Source: Streptomyces griseocarneus
GTDB taxonomy: Bacteria > Actinomycetota > Actinomycetes > Streptomycetales > Streptomycetaceae
NCBI RefSeq assembly: GCF_014655595.1
Contig: NZ_BNBL01000007.1
Span: 325,909-389,908 of the forward strand
Reading direction: 5' to 3'
DNA length: 64,000 nt
Position 1 is the first letter of the stretch. Every line of letters starts with the position of its first letter. The notes below the pieces were generated by a model. The model was given only the letters and a program-made list of their open reading frames with translations. It had not been told where the DNA came from and searched no databases. A program made the position numbers and the translations under genes. This document shows positions 34,321 to 43,207 of this stretch, piece after piece.

Positions 34321-34448
34321 GCGCACTCCGGGGTCGGTGAAAGTCCGAACCGGCGGTTATAGTCCGCGACCCGACCGCACACCAGCGGCCGGTTGACCAG
34401 GTGGAATTCCTGGACCGACGGTTAAAGTCCGGATGGGAGGCAGTGCGC
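34321..34448 (+). promoter_or_regulatory. FMN riboswitch (RFN element) controlling the riboflavin operon
   Basis: The P1 stem is GCGCACT (34321-34327) with AGTGCGC (34442-34448). Conserved RFN segments are in order: GGGTCGGTGAAAGTCCGAAC, CCGGCGGTTATAGTCCGCGA, a variable stem, then GACCAGGTGGAATTCCTGG, and ACCGACGGTTAAAGTCCGGA with GATGGGAGG before the closing stem. The element binds FMN and lowers expression of downstream riboflavin genes. About 170 bases separate it from ribD. Confidence 0.95.
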
Positions 34449-34618
34449 GGCGGGCACGCATCGGCACACCGTCACAGGTGGCGCGGAGCGGGCGTCCCTC
34501 GTGGCGTTCCCGCATCCCCGTCCCCTGACCCGGTGATCATCCGCTGCGGCGTACCCGCTACTTCGTCGTCCCGTACGACAGCCCCGGAGTCCGTGCCCGA
34601 AGAGGCAGGAGGACCCCG

Positions 34619-35755
34619 GTGGCCACCGCTACCGAAGCAGACGCGATGCGACGCGCCATCGCGCTCGCGGCCCGCGCCCTCGGCTCCACCAGCCCCAACC
34701 CCGTCGTCGGCTGCGTCCTCCTCGACGACCACGGCCACACCCTCGGCGAAGGCCTGCACCACCGCGCCGGCGGACCGCACGCCGAGGTCAACGCCCTGCG
34801 CGCCGCCCGGGAGGCGGGCCACGACGTCCGCGGGGCCACCGCCGTCGTCACGCTGGAGCCCTGCGACCACACCGGCCGCACCGGCCCCTGCACCCGCGCC
34901 CTGATCGAGGCCGGCGTCGCCCGTGTGGTCTACGCCGTCTCCGACCCGAACCCCGGAGCGTCCGGCGGCGCGGCCACGCTCGCCGCCGCCGGCGTCGACG
35001 TCGAGGGCGGCCTGCTGGCCGACCGGGCCGCCGCCGGCAACGCCGCCTGGCTCTCCTCCGTCCTGCACGGGCGCCCCTTCGTGGTGTGGAAGTACGCCGC
35101 CACCCTCGACGGCCGCAGCGCCGCCGCCGACGGCACCAGCCGCTGGATCTCCTCCGCCGAGTCCCGCGCCGACGTCCACCGGCTGCGCGCCGAGGCCGAC
35201 GCCGTCGTCGTCGGCTCCGGCACGCTGCGCGCCGACGACCCGCACCTGGCCGTCCGGGGCGCCCTGCTGCGCCGGCCCGAACCCGTCACCCAGCCGCTGC
35301 GCGTCGTCGTCGACACCAACGCCACCGTCAAGCCGGGCGCCCGGGTCCTGGACGACGCCGCCCCCACCCTGATCGCCGTCGCCGAGGACGCCGACACCAC
35401 CCACCTGGCGGGCGTCGAGACCGTACGGCTCCCGCGCGCCGCGGGCACCGGCGGCCTCGACGTGCGCGCCCTGCTCGACGCCCTGCACGAGCGCGGCGTG
35501 TGCTCCGTCCTGCTCGAGGGCGGCTCCACCCTCGCCGGCGCCTTCCTGGCCGCCGGCGCCGTCGACCGGGTCATCGGCTACCTCGCCCCCGCGCTGCTGG
35601 GCGCCGGGCCGACCGCGCTCGGCGACGCCGGAATCGGCACCATCGCCCAGGCGTTGCGCCTGGACGTCACCGACGTCGCCCGGCTCGGCCCCGACCTGCG
35701 GGTCACCGCCACCCCCCAAACTCCCGCCCCCGCCAACGCCACCGAGGAGAACTGA
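34619..35755 (+). CDS. ribD: Bifunctional diaminohydroxyphosphoribosylaminopyrimidine deaminase / reductase
   Basis: Encodes 378 residues from GTG. The deaminase domain has the zinc site GPHAEVNALRAA and TLEPCDHTGRTGPCTRAL. The reductase domain begins about PFVVWKYAATLDGRSAAADG and includes EGGSTLAGAFLAAGAVDRV. Together they carry out the second and third steps after GTP opening in riboflavin synthesis. It is the first gene after the FMN riboswitch; ribE starts two bases after its stop. Confidence 0.95.
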   Translation: MATATEADAMRRAIALAARALGSTSPNPVVGCVLLDDHGHTLGEGLHHRAGGPHAEVNALRAAREAGHDVRGATAVVTLEPCDHTGRTGPCTRALIEAGVARVVYAVSDPNPGASGGAATLAAAGVDVEGGLLADRAAAGNAAWLSSVLHGRPFVVWKYAATLDGRSAAADGTSRWISSAESRADVHRLRAEADAVVVGSGTLRADDPHLAVRGALLRRPEPVTQPLRVVVDTNATVKPGARVLDDAAPTLIAVAEDADTTHLAGVETVRLPRAAGTGGLDVRALLDALHERGVCSVLLEGGSTLAGAFLAAGAVDRVIGYLAPALLGAGPTALGDAGIGTIAQALRLDVTDVARLGPDLRVTATPQTPAPANATEEN

Positions 35756-35756
35756 A

Positions 35757-36368
35757 GTGTTCACCGGAATCGTCGAAGAACTGGGAGAGGTCGTCACCGT
35801 CGAGAAGCTCGACGACGCCTCCCGTTTCCGGCTCCGCGGCCCCCTCGTCACCGAAGGCGCCAAGCACGGCGACTCGATCGCCGTCAACGGCGTCTGCCTC
35901 ACCGTCGTCGACACCGAGAACGGCGAGTTCACCGCCGACGTGATGGCCGAGTCCCTGAACCGCTCCAGCCTCGGCGCCCTCGTCCCGGGCTCCCGCGTCA
36001 ACCTCGAGCGCCCCATGGCGCTCGGCGGGCGCCTCGGCGGCCACCTCGTCCAGGGCCACGTGGACGGCACCGGCACGATCCTCGAGCGTCAGCCGGCCGA
36101 GCACTGGGAGATCGTCAGGATCGGCCTGCCCGACGGACTGGGCCGCTACGTCGTGGAGAAGGGCTCGATCACGGTCGACGGCATCAGCCTCACCGTCGTA
36201 CGGGCCGAGGACGACTGGTTCACCGTCAGCCTCATCCCCACCACCCTCGCCCTGACCACCCTGGGCCTCAAGCAGCCGGGCGACCCGGTCAACCTCGAGG
36301 TCGACGTCCTCGCCAAGTACGTCGAGCGGCTGCTCGGCCACCGCGCCGGTGGGGAGGGTGCCGCGTGA
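35757..36368 (+). CDS. ribE: Riboflavin synthase alpha chain
   Basis: Encodes 203 residues from GTG (MFTGIVEELGEVVTVEKL). It dismutates two 6,7-dimethyl-8-ribityllumazine molecules to riboflavin. The two lumazine-binding repeats are visible, with GDSIAVNGVCLTVV in the first and KGSITVDGISLTVV in the second. It overlaps the following ribM start by four bases. Confidence 0.95.
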   Translation: MFTGIVEELGEVVTVEKLDDASRFRLRGPLVTEGAKHGDSIAVNGVCLTVVDTENGEFTADVMAESLNRSSLGALVPGSRVNLERPMALGGRLGGHLVQGHVDGTGTILERQPAEHWEIVRIGLPDGLGRYVVEKGSITVDGISLTVVRAEDDWFTVSLIPTTLALTTLGLKQPGDPVNLEVDVLAKYVERLLGHRAGGEGAA

Positions 36369-37024
36369 GCGCCCTCGACTGGCTCAACGGCGAGGCCTTC
36401 ACGGCCTTCGGCCAGCACGTGATCTGGTCCGACATGATCGGCAACTGCGTCGGCCTCGCCGCCCTCGCCCTCGGCTGGCGCCGCTCCATAGCGACCTGGC
36501 CCGCCCAGTTCCTCTCCGGCGTCATCCTCGTCGCCGCCTACGCCTCCGCCCACCTCAGCGGCGGCATCGGCAAGCAGCTGCTGGTCATCGGCGTCGCGCT
36601 GTGGGGCTGGCGGCAGTGGACGCGCGGCAGCCGCAGCGCCCAGGACGGCTCCATCGCCGTCCGCTTCGCCACCTGGCGCGAGCGCGCCGTGCTGATCGCC
36701 GGCACCGCCGTCGGCACCCTCGCCGTCGGCTCCCTGTTCACCGCCGTGCCCGAGCTGTCCTGGAACCCCTGGCCTGACGCCTACATCTTCGTCGGCACCC
36801 TCGCCGCGATGGTGGCCCAGGCCCGCGGACTGGTGGAGTTCTGGTTCGCCTGGCTGCTCGTCGACGTGGTCGGCGTCCCGCTCGCCTTCGACAGCGGGCT
36901 CGCCTTCTCCGGCCTCGTCTACGTCGTCTATCTCGTCCTCGTCCTGTGGGGCATGCGCGACTGGTGGCTGCGGTCGCGCACGAGCCCGAAGACCGCGCCC
37001 GTTGCGGAAGGAGTAACGGCATGA
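36365..37024 (+). CDS. ribM: PnuC-family riboflavin transporter
   Basis: Encodes 219 residues with about seven hydrophobic segments. It is of the PnuC type (IGNCVGLAALALGW near the start, VEFWFAWLLVDVVGVPLAF and YVVYLVLVLWGMRDWW towards the end). PnuC relatives in nicotinamide loci carry nicotinamide riboside, but those embedded in Streptomyces rib operons (RibM) move riboflavin by facilitated diffusion. Overlaps of four bases with both ribE and ribBA argue for the riboflavin role. Confidence 0.9.
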   Translation: MSALDWLNGEAFTAFGQHVIWSDMIGNCVGLAALALGWRRSIATWPAQFLSGVILVAAYASAHLSGGIGKQLLVIGVALWGWRQWTRGSRSAQDGSIAVRFATWRERAVLIAGTAVGTLAVGSLFTAVPELSWNPWPDAYIFVGTLAAMVAQARGLVEFWFAWLLVDVVGVPLAFDSGLAFSGLVYVVYLVLVLWGMRDWWLRSRTSPKTAPVAEGVTA

Positions 37025-38316
37025 CCGCCGTGCAGAGCTGGTACGAGACCGAGGGCGGGGACGCCGACGTGCTGGCCCTCGACCCCGTCGAACGCGCCAT
37101 CGCCGACATCGCCGCCGGCCGGCCCGTCGTCGTCGTGGACGACGCCGACCGCGAGAACGAGGGCGACCTCGTCGTCGCGGCCGAGAAGGTCACCACCGAG
37201 ATCGTGGCCTTCATGATGAGCGAGTGCCGCGGCCTGATCTGCGTGCCCATGGAGGAGCCGGACATCGACCGGCTCGACCTGCCCCAGATGGTCGAGCGCA
37301 ACACCGAGTCCATGCGCACCGCCTTCACCGTCTCCGTGGACGCCGGCCGCGCCCACGGCACCGACACCGGCATCTCCGCCGCCGACCGCGCCGTCACCAT
37401 CCGGCTGCTGGCCGACCCGGCCGCCGTCCCCGGCGACTTCGTCCGCCCCGGACACGTCTTCCCCCTGCGCGCCAAGCCCGGCGGCGTGCTCGCCCGCAAC
37501 GGCCACACCGAGGCCGGCGTCGACCTCGCCCGCCTGGCCGGGCTGCGCCCCGCCGCCGCCATCGTGGAGATCGCCGGGGAGGACGGCGCGATGCTGCGCC
37601 TGCCCGAGCTGGTGCCCTTCGCCCGCAAGCACGGCCTGTCGATCATCTCCATCGAGGACCTGATCGCCTACCGCCGGTCCGCCGAGCCCACCGTCCGCCG
37701 CGAGGCCGAGACCCGGCTGCCCACCGCCTTCGGTGACTTCCGCGCCTACGGCTACCGCTCCACCGTCGACGGCGTCGAGCACATCGCGCTCGTCGCCGGC
37801 GACCTCGGCGACGGCGACGACGTGCTGGTCCGCGTCCACTCCGAGTGCCTGACCGGCGACGTCTTCGCCTCGCTGCGCTGCGACTGCGGCCCCCAGCTGC
37901 ACGCCTCCCTGGAGCGGATCGCGACCGAGGGCCGCGGCGTCGTCCTCTATCTCCGCGGCCACGAGGGCCGCGGCATCGGCCTGCTGCCCAAGCTGCGCGC
38001 CTACGAGCTCCAGGAGGACGGCCGCGACACCCTCGACGCCAACCTCGAACTGGGCCTGCCGGCCGACGCGCGCGACTACGCTGCCGGCGCACGCATCCTC
38101 ACGGACCTCGGCGTGCGCTCGCTGCGCCTGCTGACCAACAACCCCGACAAGACCGCCGCCCTCGTGCGCCACGGACTCAAGGTCACCGGCCGTGAGCCCA
38201 TGCCCGTACAGGCCGGCGAGCACAACCTGCGCTACCTGCGGACCAAGCGGGACCGCATGGGCCACGACCTGCCCTGGCTGGACGCCGAGCGCGTCTCCGC
38301 CTGCGGCAACCAGTGA
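37021..38316 (+). CDS. ribBA: Bifunctional DHBP synthase / GTP cyclohydrolase II
   Basis: Encodes 431 residues. The N-terminal half forms 3,4-dihydroxy-2-butanone 4-phosphate (VVVDDADRENEGDLVVAAEK, FMMSECRGLICVP, and the GHTEAGVDLARLAG loop). The C-terminal half opens GTP, with the zinc cysteines in SECLTGDVFASLRCDCGPQL and the RGHEGRGIGLLPKLRAYELQ loop. It thus supplies both substrates for riboflavin. The ATG overlaps the ribM stop. A duplicated function elsewhere in the genome cannot be judged. Confidence 0.95.
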   Translation: MTAVQSWYETEGGDADVLALDPVERAIADIAAGRPVVVVDDADRENEGDLVVAAEKVTTEIVAFMMSECRGLICVPMEEPDIDRLDLPQMVERNTESMRTAFTVSVDAGRAHGTDTGISAADRAVTIRLLADPAAVPGDFVRPGHVFPLRAKPGGVLARNGHTEAGVDLARLAGLRPAAAIVEIAGEDGAMLRLPELVPFARKHGLSIISIEDLIAYRRSAEPTVRREAETRLPTAFGDFRAYGYRSTVDGVEHIALVAGDLGDGDDVLVRVHSECLTGDVFASLRCDCGPQLHASLERIATEGRGVVLYLRGHEGRGIGLLPKLRAYELQEDGRDTLDANLELGLPADARDYAAGARILTDLGVRSLRLLTNNPDKTAALVRHGLKVTGREPMPVQAGEHNLRYLRTKRDRMGHDLPWLDAERVSACGNQ

Positions 38317-38347
38317 TCACACCACACCGACCGAGGAGAGTAGACAC

Positions 38348-38833
38348 GTGAGCGGCAAGGGCGCCCCCCAGCTGAGTGTGAAGAACTGCCACGACCTGCG
38401 GGTGGCCGTGATCGCCGCGCAGTGGCACGAGAAGGTGATGGACGGACTCGTCGACGGCTCCCTGCGGGCCCTGCACGAGCTCGGCATCGACGAGCCGACC
38501 GTACTGCGCGTCCCCGGCAGCTGGGAGCTGCCCGTCGTGGCCAAGGTCCTCGCCGGCCGCGGCTACGACGCCATCGTCGCCCTCGGCGTCGTCATCCGCG
38601 GCGGCACGCCGCACTTCGACTATGTGTGCCAGGGCGTGACCGAGGGCCTGACCAAGGTCTCCGTCGACACCGGCGTCCCCGTCGGCTTCGGCGTACTGAC
38701 CTGCGACACCGAGCAGCAGGCCCTGGACCGCGCCGGGCTGGAGGGCTCGGCCGAGGACAAGGGCCACGAGGCGGTCACCGCGGCCGTCGCCACGGCGGTG
38801 ATCCTCCGTTCGGTGTCCGAGCCCTGGCACTGA
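38348..38833 (+). CDS. ribH: 6,7-dimethyl-8-ribityllumazine synthase
   Basis: Encodes 161 residues from GTG, with GAGGAG upstream. It condenses the pyrimidinedione with DHBP. Signatures are VAVIAAQWHEKVMDGLVDGS (aromatic-stacking Trp), VPGSWELPVVAK, GVVIRGGTPHFDYVCQGVTE (catalytic His) and GVLTCDTEQQALDRAG. It closes the rib operon ribDEM-BA-H. Confidence 0.96.
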   Translation: MSGKGAPQLSVKNCHDLRVAVIAAQWHEKVMDGLVDGSLRALHELGIDEPTVLRVPGSWELPVVAKVLAGRGYDAIVALGVVIRGGTPHFDYVCQGVTEGLTKVSVDTGVPVGFGVLTCDTEQQALDRAGLEGSAEDKGHEAVTAAVATAVILRSVSEPWH

Positions 38834-38866
38834 CGGCGGGGCGGACCGGCGTAGGGTAGGACCACC

Positions 38867-39136
38867 ATGTCCAAGAAGACGTTCGAGGAGCTCTTCGCCG
38901 AGCTCCAGCAGAAGGCCTCCGCCGACCCCGCCACCTCCCGTACCGCCGAGCTGGTGGGCAAGGGCGTCCATGCCATCGGCAAGAAGGTCGTCGAGGAGGC
39001 CGCCGAGGTGTGGATGGCCGCCGAGTACGAGGGTGCCGAGGCCACGGCCGAGGAGATCTCCCAGCTGCTGTACCACCTTCAGGTGATGATGGTGGCCCGG
39101 GGAATCTCCCTCGACGACGTATACGCTCATCTCTGA
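38867..39136 (+). CDS. hisE: Phosphoribosyl-ATP pyrophosphohydrolase
   Basis: Encodes 89 residues. It hydrolyses phosphoribosyl-ATP to phosphoribosyl-AMP, the second step of histidine synthesis. The helical MazG-like core has KKVVEEAAEVWMAAEYEG with the metal-binding Glu residues. It is the monofunctional form (no HisI fusion). The 33-base gap after ribH suggests read-through from the rib operon is possible. hisG follows after 80 bases. Confidence 0.95.
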   Translation: MSKKTFEELFAELQQKASADPATSRTAELVGKGVHAIGKKVVEEAAEVWMAAEYEGAEATAEEISQLLYHLQVMMVARGISLDDVYAHL

Positions 39137-39216
39137 GTCAGCCGTCTCCGAGTAAGCGCTTCCCGGCAGACTCCCTTCCCCGCACAACAACCCCACGCAC
39201 AAAGGAAACCGACCTC

Positions 39217-40065
39217 ATGCTGCGCATCGCCGTCCCCAACAAGGGTTCTCTCTCCGAGCCTGCGTCGGCGATGCTCCATGAGGCCGGCTACCGCCAGCGC
39301 AAGGACCGAAGGGAACTCGTCCTCGTCGACGCCGAGAACGAGGTCGAGTTCTTCTTCCTGCGCCCCCGCGACATCGCCGTCTACGTCGGCTCCGGCAAGC
39401 TCGACATCGGCATCACCGGCCGCGACCTGCTGCTCGACTCCGGCTCCCGGGCCGAGGAGATCATGCAGCTCGGCTTCGCCGGCTCGACCTTCCGCTACGC
39501 CACCCGCCCCGGCACCGCGAAGGACGTCGGCGACTTCGGCGGCATGACCATCGCGACCTCCTTCGCCGGCCTGGTCACCAAGCACCTCGCCGACAACGGC
39601 GTGGACGCCGACGTCGTGCACCTCGACGGCGCCGTCGAGACCGCCATCCAGCTCGGCGTCGCCGAGATCATCGCGGATGTCGTCGAGACCGGCACCACCC
39701 TGCGCAACGCCGGGCTGGAGGTCATCGGCGAGCCCATCCTCACCTCCGAGGCCGTGGTCATCCGCCGCCACGGCGCGCCGGTCGACGACCCCAAGGTCCA
39801 GCAGTTCCTCCGCCGCATGCAGGGCGTCCTCGTCGCCCGCCGCTACGTGATGATGGACTACGACATCCGGGTGGAGCAGGTGGACCGCGCGGTCGCCCTC
39901 ACCCCCGGCCTGGAGTCGCCGACCGTCTCCCCGCTGCACCACGAGGGCTGGGTCGCGGTCCGCTCGATGGTCCCCTCCCAGGACGCCCAGCGCATCATGG
40001 ACGAGCTCTACGACCTCGGCGCCCGGGCCATCCTCACCACGGGCATCCACGCCTGCCGCCTCTGA
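39217..40065 (+). CDS. hisG: ATP phosphoribosyltransferase, long form
   Basis: Encodes 282 residues with AAAGGAAA upstream. It joins PRPP and ATP in the first, feedback-controlled step of histidine synthesis. The start is MLRIAVPNKGSLSEPA. The PRPP loop is IADVVETGTTLRNAGL, and the C-terminal ACT-like regulatory domain (from about LESPTVSPLHHEGWVAVRSM) marks the hexameric long form that does not need HisZ. Confidence 0.95.
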   Translation: MLRIAVPNKGSLSEPASAMLHEAGYRQRKDRRELVLVDAENEVEFFFLRPRDIAVYVGSGKLDIGITGRDLLLDSGSRAEEIMQLGFAGSTFRYATRPGTAKDVGDFGGMTIATSFAGLVTKHLADNGVDADVVHLDGAVETAIQLGVAEIIADVVETGTTLRNAGLEVIGEPILTSEAVVIRRHGAPVDDPKVQQFLRRMQGVLVARRYVMMDYDIRVEQVDRAVALTPGLESPTVSPLHHEGWVAVRSMVPSQDAQRIMDELYDLGARAILTTGIHACRL

Positions 40066-40124
40066 CCGCCGCCGCACCGCCGCGCCGGAGAAGCACCGAG
40101 AGAGCCCCGAGGAAGAACGCAGAC

Positions 40125-40589
40125 GTGTCCACCCCCGTGCCCGCGAGCGCCCTGCCGCCGCTGCCCGTCACCTTCCGCCCGACCCGCACCCGGATCGTGC
40201 TGCTGAGCATCGGCACCGCCCTGCTGGTCACGCTCACCGTGATGTCGCTGCTGCTGCAGACGCTCACCACGGGGGACCGGATCACCTTCATCTGCACCGG
40301 CCTGCTCGGCCTCGGCGTGCTCTCCCTGCTCAGCCGCCCCAAGGTCGTCGCCGCCGAGGACGGCGTCACCGTCACCAACCTGACGACGACCCGGCGGCTG
40401 GACTGGGCCCAGATCGTCCGCGTCAACCTGCGCTCGGGCGACGCCTGGGTCCACCTCGACCTCTCCGACGGCACCAGCCTGCCCGCCATGGGCATCCAGC
40501 CCGGCATCGCCCGGGACCGGGCCATCGCCGACGCCCGCACCCTGCGTGCGCTGGTCGAGGCACACGGCACAGGCCACTCCGCGACCTGA
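40125..40589 (+). CDS. PH-domain membrane protein downstream of hisG
   Basis: Encodes 154 residues from GTG 40125. Two hydrophobic segments (IVLLSIGTALLVTLTVMSLL and a second around residues 50-65) are followed by a bacterial PH-like domain, ending in RLDWAQIVRVNLRSGDAWVH and LPAMGIQ. It is a conserved companion of hisG in Streptomyces. Function unknown; no link to histidine is evident in the sequence. Confidence 0.8.
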   Translation: MSTPVPASALPPLPVTFRPTRTRIVLLSIGTALLVTLTVMSLLLQTLTTGDRITFICTGLLGLGVLSLLSRPKVVAAEDGVTVTNLTTTRRLDWAQIVRVNLRSGDAWVHLDLSDGTSLPAMGIQPGIARDRAIADARTLRALVEAHGTGHSAT

Positions 40590-40621
40590 ATCGCCGCCAC
40601 TCCCACTTCCTTGATTACTCT

Positions 40622-40664
40622 GGTGCCACGGGCACACACGTGCCCCGCCCCTGGACCGGGGCAC
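40622..40664 (+). promoter_or_regulatory. Structured leader before the CNNM/CBS pair
   Basis: GTGCCCCG (40640-40647) pairs with CGGGGCAC (40657-40664). GGTGCC at 40622-40627 could alternatively pair with GGCACC at 40660-40665, giving two exclusive folds. About 80 bases remain before the ATG. I do not recognise a named riboswitch (M-box and yybP consensus were not found). Confidence 0.3.
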
Positions 40665-40747
40665 CTGCGAACCGAGGAGTGACTCCCTCCGGCGATGGAC
40701 GGATCGTCCTGTAGTACCTGCGCCGCCCCCCACAGCGAGGCGGCGTC

Positions 40748-42085
40748 ATGAGTATCACCGTGTCCCTGCTGCTGCTCGCGGCAGCCCTGCTCCTCATCCT
40801 GGCGAACGGCTTCTTCGTCGCCGCCGAGTTCGGTCTGGTGACCGTCGAGAAGCCGGAGGCCGAACGGGCCGCGGCCGACGGTGACCGCCGGGCCGGTACC
40901 GTGGTCGCCTCCCTGCGGGAGCTGTCCTTCCAGCTCTCCGGCACCCAACTGGGCATCACCATCACCTCCTTGGTGGTCGGCATGCTCGCCGAGCCCGCGC
41001 TCGGCCGGCTGCTCACCGTCCCGCTGACCGCCGCCGGGCTCCCGGACGGCGCCGCCCCCGGCGTCGCCGTCGTGGCCGGCATGCTGCTGGCCTCCGCCGT
41101 GCAGATGGTCGTGGGCGAGCTGGTGCCCAAGAACTGGGCCGTCTCCCGGCCGCTGCAGGTCGCGCGGTTCGTCGCCGGCCCGCAGAGCGTCTTCGCCCAC
41201 TTCTTCCGGCCCGTCATCACCCTGCTCAACACCGTCGCCAACCGCCTGGTGCGCGCCCTGGGCGTCGAGCCCGCCGAGGAGCTGGCCTCGGCCCGCACCC
41301 CCGGCGAACTCGTCTCGCTCGCCCGGCACTCCGCCCGGGCCGGCGCGCTCGAGCAGGACACCGCCGACCTGTTCGTACGGACCCTCTCGCTCGGCGGCCT
41401 GACCGCCCAGCACGTGATGACCCCGCGGGTGAAGGTCAGCGCCCTGCAGTCCACCGCCACCGCGGAGGACGTCCTCAACCTCACCCGTGCCACCGGCCTC
41501 TCCCGCTTCCCGGTCTACCGGGAGCGCCTCGACGAGGTGATCGGCATGGTGCACCTCAAGGACGCCCTCGCCGTGCCCGGCCACGAACGGCTGCGCACCC
41601 CCGTCGGACGGATCGCCGTGGCCCCCCTGCTCGTCCCCGGCACCCTGCCGGTCCAGCCGCTGCTGGAGCAGCTGCGCAGCAGGCAGCCGATAGCCGTGGT
41701 CGTCGACGAGTACGGCGGCACGGCCGGAGTGGTCACGCTGGAGGACATCGTCGAGGAGCTCGTCGGCGAGGTGCGCGACGAGCACGACGCCGCCGACGCC
41801 GGCCGGCCGGACCTGGCCCCCGTCCCCTGCGATGAGGGCCGCCCGGCCTGGGAGGCCGACGGCGGCTGCCGCGTCGACGCCCTGCGCCGCATCGGCCTCG
41901 AGGCGCCCGACGGGCCCTACGAGACCGTCGCCGGCCTCGTCGCCGGCCTGCTCGGACGCATCCCCGCCCCCGGCGACGGCGCCGAGCTGCCCGGCTGGCG
42001 GCTGTCGGTGCGCAGGGTCGGCCACCACCGGGCGGAGCGCGTGCGCTTCGTCCGGACGGACGTCCCGGCGGGAGTACGCCGATGA
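40748..42085 (+). CDS. CNNM/CBS-domain protein of the CorC/TlyC type, long form
   Basis: Encodes 445 residues. It has an N-terminal DUF21/CNNM membrane domain (about 1-200, starting SITVSLLLLAAALLLILANG and including GELVPKNWAVSRP), a CBS pair (about 205-335, with QHVMTPRVKVSAL and VDEYGGTAGVVTLEDIVEEL) and a C-terminal CorC_HlyC domain. Relatives transport or sense magnesium or affect cobalt resistance; older names call them haemolysins without good cause. It overlaps the next gene by ATGA, suggesting a hetero-oligomer. Confidence 0.9.
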   Translation: MSITVSLLLLAAALLLILANGFFVAAEFGLVTVEKPEAERAAADGDRRAGTVVASLRELSFQLSGTQLGITITSLVVGMLAEPALGRLLTVPLTAAGLPDGAAPGVAVVAGMLLASAVQMVVGELVPKNWAVSRPLQVARFVAGPQSVFAHFFRPVITLLNTVANRLVRALGVEPAEELASARTPGELVSLARHSARAGALEQDTADLFVRTLSLGGLTAQHVMTPRVKVSALQSTATAEDVLNLTRATGLSRFPVYRERLDEVIGMVHLKDALAVPGHERLRTPVGRIAVAPLLVPGTLPVQPLLEQLRSRQPIAVVVDEYGGTAGVVTLEDIVEELVGEVRDEHDAADAGRPDLAPVPCDEGRPAWEADGGCRVDALRRIGLEAPDGPYETVAGLVAGLLGRIPAPGDGAELPGWRLSVRRVGHHRAERVRFVRTDVPAGVRR

Positions 42086-43176
42086 GCGCGCTGCAACTCC
42101 TCCTCGCCGTGCTGCTGGTGCTGGCCAACGGTTTTTTCGTGGGCGCCGAGTTCGCCCTGGTGTCCGTACGCCGCAGCCAGATCGAGCCCCGGGCCGCCGA
42201 GGGCTCGGGCCGGGCCCGTACGGTCCTGACGGGCCTGGAGAACCTTCCGCAGATGATGGCGGCGGCACAGTTCGGCATCACCGTCTGCTCGCTGACGCTG
42301 GGTGCGGTCGCCGAGCCGACCGTGGCGGAGCTGCTCGAGCCCGTCTTCCACGCGGCGGGGCTGCCGCAGGGGCTCATCCACCCGCTGGGCTATGTGATCG
42401 CGCTGGCCCTCGTGGTCTTCCTGCACCTGGTCATCGGCGAGATGGTGCCCAAGAACCTGGCCATGTCCGCGCCCGACCGGGCGGCGCTGTGGCTGGGCCC
42501 CGGGCTGGTGACCTTCGCCCGGCTGTGCCGGCCGGTCACCCGGCTGCTCGGCGCCTGCGCGCACGGCGTGCTGCGGCTCTTCCGCGTCGAGCCCAAGGAC
42601 GAGATCGAGGCCGTCTTCACCAGCGAGCAGCTCAACAGGCTGGTCGACGACTCCCGCCAGGCCGGCCTGCTGGAGCCGGAGCAGCAGGAGCGGCTCGAGG
42701 ACGCGCTGGGGCTGGGCAGCCGGCCGGTGACGGAGGTGCTGCTGGACCCGGCCACGCTGGTGACGGTCGACCCGTCGGTGACGCCCCGGCAGATCGAGGA
42801 GCTGACCGTGCGCACCGGCTACTCCCGCTTCCCGATATGCGCCTCCCCGGGCGGTGCCTTCATGGGCTACCTGCACGTCAAGGACGTCCTGGACCTGGAG
42901 GACCGGGAGCGGGCGGTGCCGCAGCACATATGGCGGCGGGTGCAGACCGTACGGGCCGAGCTGCCGCTCGACGACGCGCTGACCGTCATGCGCCGGGCCG
43001 CCGCCCACCTGGCGGCGGTGACCGACGCGTCCGGGCGGGTGCTGGGGCTCGTCGCGCTGGAGGACGTGCTGGAGATGCTCGTCGGCGAGGTCCGGGATCC
43101 GGCGCACCGGGAGGTCCCGGAGGCACGGGCCCCGGAGGCACGGGCCCCGGAGACGGAGGAGGCGATGGCGGGCTGA
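42082..43176 (+). CDS. CNNM/CBS-domain protein, short form
   Basis: Encodes 364 residues. It is a paralogue of the preceding gene: LLLAVLLVLANGFFVGAEFA, IGEMVPKNLAMSAPDRAALW, then a CBS pair ending VLGLVALEDVLEMLVGEV. The CorC_HlyC C-terminal domain is missing and replaced by an Ala/Glu/Pro tail with a short repeat (EARAPEARAPE). The overlap with the long form supports co-translation and pairing. Confidence 0.9.
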   Translation: MSALQLLLAVLLVLANGFFVGAEFALVSVRRSQIEPRAAEGSGRARTVLTGLENLPQMMAAAQFGITVCSLTLGAVAEPTVAELLEPVFHAAGLPQGLIHPLGYVIALALVVFLHLVIGEMVPKNLAMSAPDRAALWLGPGLVTFARLCRPVTRLLGACAHGVLRLFRVEPKDEIEAVFTSEQLNRLVDDSRQAGLLEPEQQERLEDALGLGSRPVTEVLLDPATLVTVDPSVTPRQIEELTVRTGYSRFPICASPGGAFMGYLHVKDVLDLEDRERAVPQHIWRRVQTVRAELPLDDALTVMRRAAAHLAAVTDASGRVLGLVALEDVLEMLVGEVRDPAHREVPEARAPEARAPETEEAMAG

Positions 43177-43207
43177 GGCGCGGGGCCGGGGGCCGGCCGC
43201 GGCCCCC

